A DNA stretch of 64,000 nucleotides from Micromussa lordhowensis (Eukaryota; Cnidaria; Anthozoa; Scleractinia; Lobophylliidae), in assembly GCA_964020085.1 (NCBI GenBank), contig OZ026603.1:7118046-7182045 (forward strand). The letters are read 5' to 3'. A program made the translations under genes and the position numbers. The notes beneath the pieces were generated by a model, which saw only the letters and a program-made list of their open reading frames with translations, did not search any database and was not told the origin of the DNA. Positions 1-14,059 of this stretch are shown here, piece after piece; position 1 is the stretch's first letter, and every line of letters begins with the position of its first letter.

Positions 1-3000
1 AGTTAGGACATGATGGCATTGGCGCCAGGGTGTTTATTCTGGCCTTCTTTTTGCATTAGTTTCCCCAGGTCCTAACTTTGCAGAATTTCAGAAAACGCGC
101 GCTCTGGGTCCCCTTGGCAAATTTGACATAGCTCGGCTTCACGGGCACTTTAAGAGGCGCGGTTTGCAGCAAAATGTTCTGCTAGGTTGGCACTGCAAGG
201 AAATGTTAGTTACGACATGATGGCATCGGCGACAGGGTGTTTTTTCTGGCCTTTATTTTGCAGTAGTTTCCCCTGGTCCCAACTTTGCAGAATTTCAGAA
301 AACGCGCGCTGGGGGTCCCCTTGGCAAATTTGACATAGCTCGGCTTCACGGGCACTTTAAGAGGCGCGGTTTGCAGCAAAATGCTCTGCTAGGTTAAAAA
401 TTTAAGGAAATTTTAGTTAGGATATGATGGCATTGGCGCCACGGTGTTTTTTCTGGCCTTCTTTTTGCATTAGTTTCCCCAGGTCCCAACTTTGCAGAAT
501 TTCAGAAAACGCGCGCTCTGGGTCCCCTTGGCAAATTTGACATAGCTCGGCTTCACGGGCACTTTAAGAGGCGCGGTTTGCAGCAAAATGTTCTGCTAGG
601 TTGGCACTTTAAGAAAATGTTAGTTGGGACATGATGGCATTGGCGCCAGGGTGTTTTTTCTGGCCTCCTTTTTGCAGTTGTTTCCCCTGGTCACAACTTT
701 GCAGAATTTCAGAAAACGCGCGCTGGGGGTCCCCTTGGCAAATTTGACATAGCTCGGCTTCACGGGCACTTTAAGAGGCGCGGTTTGCAGCAAAATGTTT
801 TGCTAGGTTGGCACTTGAAGGAAATTGTAGTTAAGACATAATGGCATTGGCGCCAGGGTGTTTTTTCTGGCCTTCTTTTTGCAGTAGTTTCCCCTGGTAC
901 CAACTTTGCAGAATTTCAGAAAACGCGCGCTTGGGGTCCCCTTGGCAAATTTGACATAGCTCGGCTTCACGGGCACTTTAAGAGGCGCGGTTTACAGCAA
1001 AATGTTGTGCTAGGTTGGCGCTTTAAGGAAATTTAAGTTACGACATGATGGCATTGGTGCCAGGGTGTTTTTTCTGGCCTTCTTTTTGCAGTAGTTTCCC
1101 CTGGTCCCAACTTTGCAGAATTTCAGAAAACATGCGCTGGGGGTCTCCTTGGCAAATTTGACATAGCTCGGCTTCACGGGCACTTTAAGAGGCGCTGTTT
1201 GCAGCAAAATGTTCTGCTAGGTTGGCACTTCAAGGAAATGTAAGTTACGACATGATGGCATTGGCGCCAGGGTGTTTTTTCTGGCCTTCTTTTTGCAGTA
1301 GTTTTCCCTGGTCCCAACTTTGCAGAATTTCAGAAAACGCGCGCTGGGGATCCCCTTGGCAAATTTGACATAGCTCGGCTTCACGGGCACTTTAAGAGGC
1401 GTGGTTTGCAGCAAAATGTTCTGCTAGGTTAAAACTTTAAGGAAATTTGCGTTAGGACATGATGGCATTGGCGCCACGGTGTTTTTTCTGGCCTTCTTTT
1501 TGCACTAGTTTCCCCAGGTCCCAACTTTGCAGAATTTCAGAAAACGCGCGCTCTGGGTCCCCTTGGCAAATTTGACATAGCTCGGCTTCACGGGCACTTT
1601 AAGAGGCGCGGTTTGCAGCAAAATGTTCTGCTAGGTTAAAACTTTAAGGAAATTTTAGTTAGGACATGATGGCATTGGCGCCAGGGTGTTTTTTCTGGCC
1701 TTCTTTTTGCAGTAGTTTCCCCATGTCCCAACTTTGCAGAATTTCAGAAAACGCGCGCTCTGGGTCCCCTTGGCAAATTTGACATAGCTCGGCTTCACGG
1801 GCACCTTAAGAGGCGCGGTTTCCAGCAAAATGTTCTGCTAGGTTGGCACTGCAAGGAAATGTTAGTTACGACATGATGGCATAAGCGCCAGGGTGTTTTT
1901 TCTGGCCTTCTTTTTGCAGTAGTTTCCCCTGGTCCCAACTTTGCAGAATTTCAGAAAACGCGCGCTGGGGGTCCCCTTGGCAAATTTGACATAGCTCGGC
2001 TTCACGGGCACTTTAAGAGGCGCGGTTTGCAGCAAAATGCTCTGCTAGGTTAAAAATTTAAGGAAATTTTAGTTAGGACATGATGGCATTGGCGCCAGGG
2101 TGTTTTTTCTGGCCTTCTCTTTGCATTAGTTTCCCCAGGTCCCAACTTTGCAGAATTTCAGAAAACGCGCGCTCTGGGTCCCCTTGGCAAATTTGACATA
2201 GCTCGGCTTCACGGGCACTTTAAGAGGCGCGGTTTGCAGCAAAATGTTCTGCTAGGTTGGCACTTTAAGGAAATGTTAGTTAGGACATGATAGCATTGGC
2301 GCCAGGGTGTTTTTTCTGGCCTTCTTTTTGCAGTAGTTTCCCCTGGTCCCAACTTTGCAGAATTTCAGAAAACGCGCGCTGGGGATCCCCTTGGCAAATT
2401 TGACATAGCTCGGCTTCACGGGCAGTTTAAGAGGCGCGGTTTGCAGCAAAATGTTCTGCTAGGTTGGCGCTTCAAGGAAATTTAAGTTACGACATGATGG
2501 CATTGGCGCGAGGGTGTTTTTTCTGGCCTTCTTTTTGCAGTAGTCTCCCCTGGTCCCAACTTTGCAGAATTTCAGAAAACATGCGCTGGGGGTCTCCTTG
2601 GCAAATTTGACATAGCTCGGCTTCACGGGCACTTTAAGAGGCGCTGTTTGCAGCAAAACGTTCTGCTAGGGTGGCACCTTAAGGAAATTTAAGTTACGAC
2701 ATGATGGCATTGGCGCCAGGGTGTTTTTTCTGGCCTTCTTTTTGCAGTAGTTTCCCCTGGTCCCAACTTTGCAGAATTTCAGAAAACGCGCGCTGGGGGT
2801 CCCCTTGGCAAATTTGACATAGCTCGGCTTCACGGGCACTTTAAGAGGCGCGGTTTGCAGCAAAAATGTTCTGCTAGGTTGGCACTTTAAGGAAACTTAA
2901 GTTACGACATGATGGCAGTGGCGCCAGGGTGTTTTTTCTGGCCTTATTTTTGCAGTAGTTTCCCCTGGTCCCAACTTTGCAGAATTTCAGAAAACGCGCG

Positions 3001-3720
3001 CTGGGGGTCCCCTTGGCAAATTTGACATAGCTCGGCTTCACGGGCACTTTAAGAGGCGTGGTTTGCAGCAAAATGTTCTGCTAGGTTAAGACTTTAAGGA
3101 AATTTTAGTTAGGACATGATGGCATTGGCGCCAGGGTGTTTTTTCTGGCCTTCTTTTTGCATTAGTTTTCCCAGGTCCCAACTTTGCAGAATTTCAGAAA
3201 ACGCGCGCTCTGGGTCCCCTTGGCAAATTTGACATAGCTCGGCTTCACGGGCACCTTAAGAGGCGCGGTTTGCAGCAAAATGTTCTGCTAGGTTGGCACT
3301 TCAAGGAAATTTAAGTTACGACATGATGGCATTGGCGCCAGGGTGTTTTTTCTGGCCTTATTTTTGCAGTATTTTCCCCTGGTCCCAACTTTGCAGAATT
3401 TCAGAAAACGCGCGCTGGGGGTCCCCTTGGCAAATTTGAAAAAGCTCGGCTTCACGGGCACTTTAAGAGGCTCGGTTTGCAGCAAAATGCTCTGCTAGGT
3501 TAAAAATTTAAGGAAATTTTAGTTAGGACATGATGGCATTGGCGCCAGGGCGTTTTTTCTGGCCTTCTTTTTGCATTAGTTTCCCCAGGTCCCAACTTTG
3601 CAGAATTTCAGAAAACGCGCGCTCTGGGTCCCCTTGGCAAATTTGACATAGCTCGGCTTCACGGGCACTTTAAGAGGCGCGGTTTGCAGCAAAATGTTCT
3701 GCTAGATTGGCATTTTAAGA
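1..3720. repeat. Higher-order block with 7- and 8-monomer periods (left part of array)
   Basis: Monomers here fall into two main types. Type A has GCATTAGTTTCCCCAGG and GCGCGCTCTGGGTCCCC; type B has GCAGTAGTTTCCCCTGG and GCGCTGGGGGTCCCC. The rare variant ATGCTCTGCTAGGTTAAAAA occurs at about 381, 2037 and 3487, spacings of 1656 (8 x 207) and 1450 (7 x 207). The variant CATGCGCTGGGGGTCTCC occurs near 1132 and 2581 (1449 bp, 7 monomers). This shows multi-monomer amplification rather than simple single-unit expansion. Confidence 0.8.
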
Positions 3721-6700
3721 AAATGTTAGTTAAAACATGATGGCATTGGCGACAGGGTGTTTTTTCTGGCCTTCTTTTTGCAGTAGTTTTCTCTGGTCCC
3801 AACTTTGCAGAATTTCAGAAAACGCGCGCTGGGGGTCCCCTTGTAAAATTTGATATAGCTCGGCTTAACGGGCACTTTAAGAGGCGCGGTTTGCAGGAAA
3901 ATGTTCTGCTATGTTGGCACTTTAAGAAAATCGTAGTTAAGACATGACAGCATTGGCGCCAGGGTGTTTTTTCTGGCCTTCTTTTTGCAGTAGTTTCCCC
4001 TGGTCCCAACTTTGCAGAATTTCAGAAAACGCGCGCTGGGGGTCCCCTTGGCAAATTTGACATAGCTCGGCTTCACGGGCACTTTAAGAGGCGCGGTTTG
4101 CAGCAAAATGTTCTGCTAGGTTAAAACTTTAAGGAAATCCTAGTTAGGACATGATGGCATTGGCGCCAGGGTGTTTTTTCTGGCCTTCCTTTTGCAGTAG
4201 TTTCATCCTGGTCCCAACTTTGCAGAATTTCAGAAAACGCGCTGGGGGTCCCCTTGGCAAATTTGACATAGCTCGGCTTACGGGCACTTTAAGAGGCGCG
4301 GTTTGCAGCAAAATGTTCTGCTAGGTTGGCACTTTAAGGAAATTCTAGTTAAAACATGATGGCATTGGCGCCAGGGTATTTTTTCTGGCCTTCTTTTTGC
4401 AGTAGTTTCCCCTGGTCCCAACTTTGCAGAATTTCAGAAAACGCGTGCTGCGGGACCCCTTGGCAAATTTGACATAGCTCGGCTTCACGGGCACTTTAAG
4501 AGGCGCGGTTTGCAGCAAAATGTTCTGCTAGGTTGGCACTTTAAGGAAGTTTTAGTTAAAACATGATGGCAGGGGCGCCAGGGTATTTTTTCTGCCCTTC
4601 CTTTTGCAGTAGTTTCCCCTGGTCCCAACTTTGCAGAATTTCAGAAAACGCGCGCTGGGGGTCCCCTTGGCAAAGTTGACATAGCTCGGCTTCATGGGCA
4701 CTTTAAGAGGCGCGGTTTGCAGCAAAATGTTCTGCTAGGTTGGCACTTTAAGGATATGTTAGTTAGGACATGATGGCATTGGCGCCAGGGTGTTTTTTCT
4801 GGCGTTCCTTTTGCAGTAGTTTCATCCTGGTCCCAACTTTGCAGAATTTCAGAAAACGCGCGCTGGGGGTCCCCTTGGCAAATTTGACATAGCTCGGCTT
4901 ACGGGCACTTTAAGAAGCGCGGTTTGCAGCAAAATGTTCTGCTAGGTCGGCACTTCAAGGAAATCGTAGTTAAGACATAATGGCATTGGCGCCAGGGTGT
5001 TTTTTCTGGCCTTCTTTTTGCAGTAGTTTCCCCTGGTCCCAACTTTGCAGAATTTCAGAAAACGCGCGCTGGGGGTCCCCTTGGCAAATTTGACATAGCT
5101 CGGCTTCACGGGCACTTTAAGAAACGCAGTTTGCAGCAAAATGTTCTGCTAGGTTGGCGCTTCAAGGAAATTTAAGTTACGACATGATGGCATTGGCGCC
5201 AGGGTGTTTTTTCTGGCCTTCTTTTTGCAGTAGTTTCCCCTGGTCCCAACTTTGCAGAATTTCAGAAAACTCGCGCTGGGGGTCCCCTTGGCAAATTTGA
5301 CATAGCTCGGCTTCACGGGCACTTTAAGAGGCGCTGTTTGCAGCAAAATGTTCTGCTAGGTTGGCACTTTAAGGAAATTTAAGTTACGACATGATGGCAT
5401 TGGCGCCAGGGTGTTTTTTCTGGCCTTCTTTTTGCAGTAGTTTCCCCTGGTCCCAACTTTGCAGAATTTCAGAAAACGCGCGCTGGGGGTCCCCTTGGCA
5501 AATTTGACATAGCTCGGCTTCACGGGCACTTTAAGAGGCGCGGTTTGCAGCAAAATGTTCTGCTAGGTTGGCACTTTAAGGAAATCATAGTTAGGACATG
5601 ATGGCATTGGCGCGAGGGTGTTTTTTTTGGCCTTCCTTTTGCAGTAGTTTCATCCTGGTCCCAACTTTGCAGAATTTCAGAAAACGCGCGCTGGGGGTCC
5701 CCTTGGCAAATTTGACATAGCTCGGCTTACGGGCACTTTAAGAAGCGCGGTTTGCAGCAAAATGTTCTGCTAGGTTGGCACTTCAAGGAAATCCTAGTTA
5801 AGACATAATGGCATTGGCGCCAGGGTGTTTTTTCTGGCCTTCTTTTTGCAGTAGTTTTCCCTGGTCCCAACTTTGCAGAATTTCAGAAAACGCGCGCTGG
5901 GGGTCCCCTTGGCAAATTTGACATAGCTCGGCTTCACGGGCACTTTAAGAGGCGCAGTTTGCAGCAAAATGTTGTGCTAGGTTGGCGCTTCAAGGAAATT
6001 TAAGTTACGACATGATGGCATTGGCGCCAGGGTGTTTTTTTTGGCCTTCTTTTTGCAGTAGTTTCCCCTGGTCCCAACTTTGCAGAATTTCAGAAAACGC
6101 GCGCTGGGGGTCCCCTTGGCAAATTTGACATAGCTCGGCTTCACGGGCACTTTAAGAGGCGCGGTTTGCAGCAAAATGTTCTGCTAGGTTGGCACTGCAA
6201 GGAAATTTAAGTTACGACATGATGGCATTGGCGCCAGGGTGTTTTTTCTGGCCTTCTTTTTGCAGTAGTTTCCCCTGGTCCCAACTTTGCAGAATTTCAG
6301 AAAACGCGCGCTGGGGGTCCCCTTGGCAAATTTGACATAGCTCGGCTTCACGGGCACTTTAAGAGGCGCGGTTTGCAGCAAAATGTTCTGCTAGGTTAAA
6401 ACTTTAAGGAAATCGTAGTTAGGACATGATGGCATTGGCGCCAGGGTATTTTCTGGCCTTCTATTTGCAGTAGTTTCCCCTGGTCCCAACTTTGCAGAAT
6501 TTCAGAAAACGCGCGCTGGGGGTTCCCTTGGCAAATTTGACATAGCTCGGCTTCACGGGCAGTTTAAGAGGCGCGGTTTGCAGCAAAATGTTCTGCTAGG
6601 TTGGCACTTTAAGGAAATTCTAGTTAGGACATGATGGCATTGGCGCCGGGGTGTTTTTTCTGGCCTTCTTTTTGCAGTAGTTTCCCCTGGTCCCAACTTT

Positions 6701-7244
6701 GCAGAATTTCAGAAAACGCGCGCTGGGGGTCCCCTTGGCAAATTTGACAAAGCTCGGCTTACGGGCACTTTAAGAGGCGCGGTTTGCAGCAAAATCTTCT
6801 GCTAGGTTGGCACTTTAAGGAAATTCTAGTTAAAACATGATGGCATTGGCGCCAGGGTATTTTTTCTGCCCTACTTTTTGCAGTAGTTTCCCCTGGTCCC
6901 AACTTTGCAGAATTTCAGAAAACGCGCGCTGGGGGTCCCCTTGGCAAATATGACATAGCTCCGCTTCATGGGCACTTTAAGAGGCGCGGTTTGCAGCAAA
7001 ATATTCTGCTAAGTTGGCACTTCAAGGATATCTTAGTTAGGACATGATGGCATTGGCGCCAGGGTGTTTTTTCTGGCCTTCTTTTTGCAGTAGTTTCCCC
7101 TGGTCCCAACTTTGCAGAATTTCAGAAAACGCGCGCTGGGGGTCCCCTTGGCAAATTTGACATAGCTCGGCTTACGGGCACTTTAAGAGGCGCGGTTTGC
7201 AGCAAAATGTTCTGCTAGGTTGGCACTTTAAGGAAATTCTAGTT

Positions 7245-10200
7245 AAAACATGATGGCATTGGCGCCAGGGTATTTTTTCTGCCCTTCTTTTTGCAGTAGT
7301 TTCCCCTGGTCCCAACTTTGCAGAATTTCAGAAAACGCGCGCTGGGGGTCCCCTTGGCAAATTTGACATAGCTCGGCTTCATGGGCACTTTAAGAGGCGC
7401 GGTTTGCAGCAAAATGTTCTGCTAGGTTGGCACTTTAAGGATATGTTAGTTAGGACATGATGGCATTGGCTCCAGGGTGTTTGTTCTGGCCTTCTTTTTG
7501 CAGTAGTTTTCCCTGGTCCCAACTTTGCAGAATTTCAGAAAACGCGCGCTGGGGCTCCCCTTGGCAAATTTGACATAGCTCGGCTTCACGGGCACTTTAA
7601 GAGGCGCGGTTTGCAGCAAAATGTTCTGCTAGGTTGGCACTTCGAGGGAATCCTAGTTAGGACATGATGGCATTGGCGCCAGGGTGTTCTTTCTGGCCTT
7701 GTTTTTGCAGTAGTTTCCCCTGGTCCTAACTTTGCAGAATTTCAGAAAACGCGCGCTAGGGGTCCCCTTGGCAAATTTGACATAGCTCGGCTTCACGGGC
7801 ACTTTAAGAGGCGCGATTTGCAGCAAAATGTTCTGCTAGGTTGGCACTTTAAGGAAATTTTAGTTAGGACATGATGGCATTGGCGCCAGGGTGTGTTTTT
7901 TCTGGCCTTCTTTTTGCAGTAGTTTCCCCTGGTCCCAACTTTGCAGAATTTCAGAAAACGCGCGCTGGGGGTCCCCTTGGCAAATTTGACATAGCTCGGC
8001 TTCACGGGCACTTTAAGAGGCGCGGTTTGCAGCAAAATGTTTTGCTAGGTTTGCACTTTAAGGAAATGTTAGTTAAAACATGATGGCATTGGTGCCAGGG
8101 TATTTTTTCTGCCCTTCTTTTTGCAGTAGTTTCCCCTGGTCCCAACTTTGCAGAATTTCAGAAAACGCGCGCTGGGGGTCCCCTTGGCAAATTTGACATA
8201 GCTCGGCTTCATGGGCACTTTAAGAGGCGCGGTTTGCAGCAAAATGTTCTGCTAGGTTGGCACTTTGAGGAAATCCTAGTTACGACATGATGGCGTTGGC
8301 GCCAGGGTGTTTTTTCTGGCCTTCTTTTTGCAGTATTTTTCTCTGGTCCCAACTTTGCAGAATTTCAGAAAACGCGCGCTGGGGGTCTCCTTGTAAAATT
8401 TGACATAGCTCGGCTTCACGGGCACTTTAAGAGGCGCGGTTTGCAGCAAAATATTCTGCTAGGTTGGCACTTTAAGGAAATTGTAGTTAGGACATGATGG
8501 CATTGGCGCCAAGGTGTTATTTCTGGCCTTCATTTTGCAGTAGTTTCCCCTGGTCCTAACTTTGGAGAATTTCAGAAAACGCGCGCTGGGGGTCCCCTTG
8601 GCAAATTTGATATAGCTCGGCTTCACGGGCACTTTAAGAGGCGCGGTTTGCAGCAAAATATTCTGCTAGGTTGGCACTTTAAGGAAATCTTAGTTAGGAC
8701 TTGATGGCAGTGGCGCCAGGGTGTTTTTTCTGGCCTTCTTTTTGCAGTAGTTTCCCCTGGTCCCAACTTTGCAGAATTTCAGAAAACGCGCGCTGGGGGT
8801 CCCCTTGGCAAATTTGACATAGCTTGGCTTCATGGGCACTTTAAGAGGCGCGGTTTGCAGCAAAATGTTCTGCTAGGTTGGCACTTCAAGGAAATTCTAG
8901 TTAGGACATGATGGCATTGGCGCCGGGGTGTTTTTTCTGGCCTTCTTTTTGCAGTAGTTTCCCCTGGTCCCAACTTTGCAGAATTTCAGAAAACGCGCGC
9001 TGGGGGTCCCCTTGGCAAATTTGACAAAGCTCGGCTTACGGGCACTTTAAGAGGCGCGGTTTGCAGCAAAATCTTCTGCTAGGTTGGCACTTTAAGGAAA
9101 TTCTAGTTAAAACATGATGGCATTGGCGCCAGGGTATTTTTTCTGCCCTTCTTTTTGCAGTAGTTTCCCCTGGTCCCAACTTTGCAGAATTTCAGAAAAC
9201 GCGCGCTGGGGGTCCCCTTGGCAAATTTGACATAGCTCGGCTTCATGGGCACTTTAAGAGGCGCGGTTTGCAGCAAAATGTTCTGCTAGGTTGGCACTTT
9301 AAGGATATGTTAGTTAGGACATGATGGCATTGGCGCCAGGGTGTTTGTTCTGGCCTTCTTTTTGCAGTAGTTTTCCCTGGTCCCAACTTTGCAGAATTTC
9401 AGAAAACGCGCGCTGGGGCTCCCCTTGGCAAATTTGACATAGCTCGGCTTCACGGGCACTTTAAGAGGCGCGGTTTGCAGCAAAATGTTCTGCTAGGTTG
9501 GCACTTCGAGGGAATCCTAGTTAGGACATGATGGCATTGGCGCCAGGGTGTTCTTTCTGGCCTTGTTTTTGCAGTAGTTTCCCCTGGTCCCAACTTTGCA
9601 GAATTTCAGAAAACGCGCGCTAGGGGTCCCCTTGGCAAATTTGACATAGCTCGGCTTCACGGGCACTTTAAGAGGCGCGATTTGCAGCAAAATGTTCTGC
9701 TAGGTTGGCACTTTAAGGAAATCGTAGTTAGGACATGATGGCATTGGCGCCAGGGTGTGTTTTTTCTGGCCTTCTTTTTGCAGTAGTTTCCCCTGGTCCC
9801 AACTTTGCAGAATTTCAGAAAACGCGCGCTGGGGGTCCCCTTGGCAAATTTGACATAGCTCGGCTTCACGGGCACTTTAAGAGGCGCGGTTTGAAGCAAA
9901 ATGTTCTGCTAGGTTTGCACTTTAAGGAAATGTTAGTTAAAACATGATGGCAATGGTGCCAGGGTATTTTTTCTGCCCTTCTTTTTGCAGTAGTTTCCCC
10001 TGGTCCCAACTTTGCAGAATTTCAGAAAACGCGCGCTGGGGGTCCCCTTGGCAAATTTGACATAGCTCGGCTTCATGGGCACTTTAAGAGGCGCGGTTTG
10101 CAGCAAAATGTTCTGCTAGGTTGGCACTTTGAGGAAATCCTAGTTACGACATGATGGCGTTGGCGCCAGGGTGTTTTTTCTGGCCTTCTTTTTGCAGTAT

Positions 10201-10745
10201 TTTTCTCTGGTCCCAACTTTGCAGAATTTCAGAAAACGCGCGCTGGGGGTCTCCTTGTAAAATTTGACATAGCTCGGCTTCACGGGCACTTTAAGAGGCG
10301 CGGTTTGCAGCAAAATGTTCTGCTAGGTTGGCACTTTAAGGAAATTGTAGTTAGGACATGATGGCATTGGCGCCAGGGTGTTATTTCTGGCCTTCATTTT
10401 GCAGTAGTTTCCCCTGGTCCTAACTTTGCAGAATTTCAGAAAACGCGCGCTGGGGGTCCCCTTGGCAAATTTGATATAGCTCGGCTTCACGGGCACTTTA
10501 AGAGGCGCGGTTTGCAGCAAAATATTCTGCTAGGTTGGCACTTTAAGGAAATCTTAGTTAGGACTTGATGGCAGTGGCGCCAGGGTGTTTTTTCTGGCCT
10601 TCTTTTTGCAGTAGTTTCCCCTGGTCCCAACTTTGCAGAATTTCAGAAAACGCGCGCTGGGGGTCCCCTTGGCAAATTTGACATAGCTTGGCTTCATGGG
10701 CACTTTAAGAGGCGCGGTTTGCAGCAAAATGTTCTGCTAGGTTGG
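7245..10745. repeat. 9-monomer (1864-bp) higher-order duplication
   Basis: Linked rare variants recur exactly 1863-1864 bp apart: GTGTTCTTTCTGGCCTTG (about 7684 and 9548), GGGTGTGTTTTTTCTGG (7889 and 9753), TGATGGCGTTGGCGCC (8287 and 10149), GGTCTCCTTGTAAAATTTG (8385 and 10248) and GATATAGCTCGG (8609 and 10473). The two copies are nearly identical over about 1.6 kb. One of the few differences is the hypervariable dinucleotide, TT at 7859-7860 against CG at 9723-9724. Confidence 0.85.
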
Positions 10746-13700
10746 CACTTTAAGGAAATGTTAGTTAGGACATGATGGCATTGGCGCCAGGGTGTTTTTT
10801 CTGGCCTTCTTTTTGCAGTAGTTTCCCCTGGTCCCAACTTTGCAGAATTTCAGAAAACGCGCGCTGGGGGTCCCCTTGGCAAATTTGACATAGCTCGGCT
10901 TCACGGGCACTTTAAGAGGCGCGGTTTGCAGCAAAATGTTTTGCAAGGTCGGCACTTCAAGGAAATTTCAGTTAGGACATGATGGCATTGGCGCGAGGGT
11001 GTTTTTTCTGGCCTTGTTTTTGCAGTAGTTTCCCCTGGTCTCAACTTTGCAGAATTTCAGAAAACGCGCGCTGGGGGTCCCCTTGGCAAATTTGACATAG
11101 CTCGGCTTCACGGGCACTTTAAGAGACGCGGTTTGCAGCAAAATTTTCCGCTAGGTTGGCACTTCAAGGAAATTCGAGATAGGGCATGATGGCATTGGCG
11201 CCAGGGTGTTTTTTCTAACCTTCTTTTTGCAGTAGTTTCCCCTGGTCCCAACTTTGCAGAATTTCAGAAAACGCGCGCTGGGGGTCCCCTTGGCAAATTT
11301 GACATAGCTCGGCTTCACGGGCACTTTAAGAGGCGCGGTTTGCAGCAAAATGTTCTGCTAGGTTGGCACTTTGAGGGAATCCTAGTTAGGACATGATGGC
11401 ATTGGCGCCAGGGTGTTTTTTCCGGCCTTCTTTTTGCAGTAGTTTCCCCTGGTCCCAACTTTGCAGAATTTCAGAAAACGCGCGCTGGGGGTCCCCTTGG
11501 CAAATTTGACATAGCTTGGCTTCATGGGCACTTTAAGAGGCGCGGTTTGCAGCAAAATGTTCTGCTAGGTTGGCACTTTAAGGAAATGTTAGTTAGGACA
11601 TGATGGCATTGGCGCCAGGGTTTTTCTTCTGGCCTTCTTTTTGCAGTAGTTTCCCCTGGTCCCAACTTTGCAGAATTTCAGAAAACGCGCGCTGGGGGTC
11701 CCCTTGGCAAATTTGACATAGCTCGGCTTCACGGGCACTTTAAGAGGCGCGGTTTGCAGCAAAATGTTATGCTAGGTTGGCACTTTAAGGAAATGTTAGT
11801 TAGGACATGATGGCATTGGCGTCAGGGTGTTTTTTCTGGCATTCTTTTTGCAGTAGTTTCCCCTGGTCCCAACTTTGCAGAATTTCAGAAAACGCGCGAT
11901 GGGGGTCCCCTTGGCAAATTTGACATAGCTCGGCTTCGCGGGCACTTTAAGAGGCGCGGTTTGCAGCAAAATGTTTTGCTAGGTTGGCACTTGAAGGAAA
12001 TTTTAGTTAGCACATGATGGCATTGGCGCCAGGGTGTTTTTTCTGGCCTTCTTTTTGCAGTAGTTTCCCCTGGTCCCAACTTTGCAGAATTTCAGAAAAC
12101 GCGCGCTTGGGGTCCCCTTGGCAAATTTGACATAGCTCAGCTTCACGGGCACTTTAAGAGGCGCGGGTTGCAGCAAAATGTTCTGCTAGGTTGGCACTTG
12201 AAGGAAATCCTAGTTAGAACATGATGGCGTTAACGCCAGGGTGTTTTTTCTGGCCTTCTTTTTGCAGTAGTTTCCCCTGGTCCCAACTTTGCAGAATTTC
12301 AGAAAACGCGCGCTGGGGGTCCCCTTGGCAAATTTGACATAGCTCGGCTTCGCGGGCACTTTAAGAGGCGCGGTTTGCAGCAAAATGTTTTGCTAGGTTG
12401 GCACTTCAAGGAAATTCTAGTTAGCACATGATGGCATTGGCAGCAGGGTGTTTTTTCTGGCCTTCATTTTGCAGTAGTTCCCCTGGTCCCAACTTTGCAG
12501 AATTTCAGAAAACGCGCGCTGGGGGTCCCCTTGGCAAATTTGACATGGCTCGGCTTCACGGGCACTTTAAGAGGTGCGGTTTGCAGCAAAATCTTCTGCT
12601 GGGTTGGCACTTTAAGGAAATCGTAGTTAGAACATGATGGCATTGGCGCCAGGGTGCTTTTTCTGGCCTTGTTTTTGCAGTAGTTTTCCCTTGTCCCAAC
12701 GTTGCAGAATTTCAGAAAACGCGCGCTGGGGCTCCCCTTGGCAAATTTGACATAGCTCGGCTTCACGGGCACTTTAAGAGGCGCGGTTTGCAGCAAAATC
12801 TTCTGCTAGGTTGGCACTTTGAGGAAATTTTAGTTACGACATCATAGCATTGGCGCCAGGGTGTTTTCTCTGGCCTTCTTTTTGTAGTAGTTTCCCCTGG
12901 TCCCAACTTTGCAGAATTTCAGAAAACGCGCGCTGGGGGTCTCCTTGGCAAATTTGACATAGCTCGGCTTCACGGGCACTTGAAGAGGCGCGGTTTGCAG
13001 CAAAATGTTCTGCTAGGTTGGTACTTTAAGGAAATTGTAGTTAAAACATGATGGCATTGGCGCCAGGGTGCTTTTTCTGGCCTTGTTTTTGCAGTAGTTT
13101 TCCCTTGTCCCAACGTTGCAGAATTTCAGAAAACGCGCGCTGGGGCTCCCCTTGGCAAATTTGACATAGCTCGGCTTCACGGGCACTTTAAGAGGCGCGG
13201 TTTGCATCAAAATGTTCTGCTAGGTTGGCACTTCAAGGAAATTTAAGTTAGGACATGACGGCATTGGCGCCAGGGTGTTTTTTCTGGCCTTCTTTTTGCA
13301 GTAGTTTCCCCTGGTCCCAACTTTGCAGAATTTCAGAAAACGCGCGCTGGGGGTCCCCTTGGCAAATTTGACATAGCTCGGCTTCACGGGCACTTGAAGA
13401 GGCGCGGTTTGCAGCAAAATGTTCTGCTAGGGTGGCACTTGAAGCAAATGCTAGTTAGGACATGATGGCATTGGACAATGGGTGTTTTTTCTGGCCTTCT
13501 TTTTGCAGTAGTTTCCTCTGGTCCCAACTTTGCAGAATTTCAGAAAACGCGCGCTGGGGGTCCCCTTGGCAAATTTAAAATAGCTCGGCTTCACGGGCAC
13601 CTTATGAGCCGCGGTTTGCAGCAAAATGTTCTGCTAGGTTGGCTCTTTGAGGAAATTTTAGTTACGACATCATAGCATTGGCGCCAGGGTGTTTTTTTCT

Positions 13701-14059
13701 GGCTTTCTTTTTGTAGTAGTTTCCCCTGGTCCCAACTTTGCAGAATTTTAGAAAACGCGTGCTGGGGGTCCCCTTGGCAAATATGACATAGCTCGGTTTC
13801 ACGGGCACTTTAAGAGGCGCAGTTTGCAGCAAAATGTTCTGCTAGGTTAAAACTTTAAGGAAATCGTAGTTGGGACATGATGGCATTGGCGCCAGGGTGT
13901 TTGTTCTGGCCTTCTTTTTGCAGTAGTTTTCCCTGGTCCCAACTTTGCAGAATTTCAGAAAACGCGCGCTGGGGCTCCCCTTGGCAAATTTGACATAGCT
14001 CGGCTTCACGGGCACTTTAAGAGGCGCGGTTTGCAGCAAAATGTTCTGCTAGGTTGGCA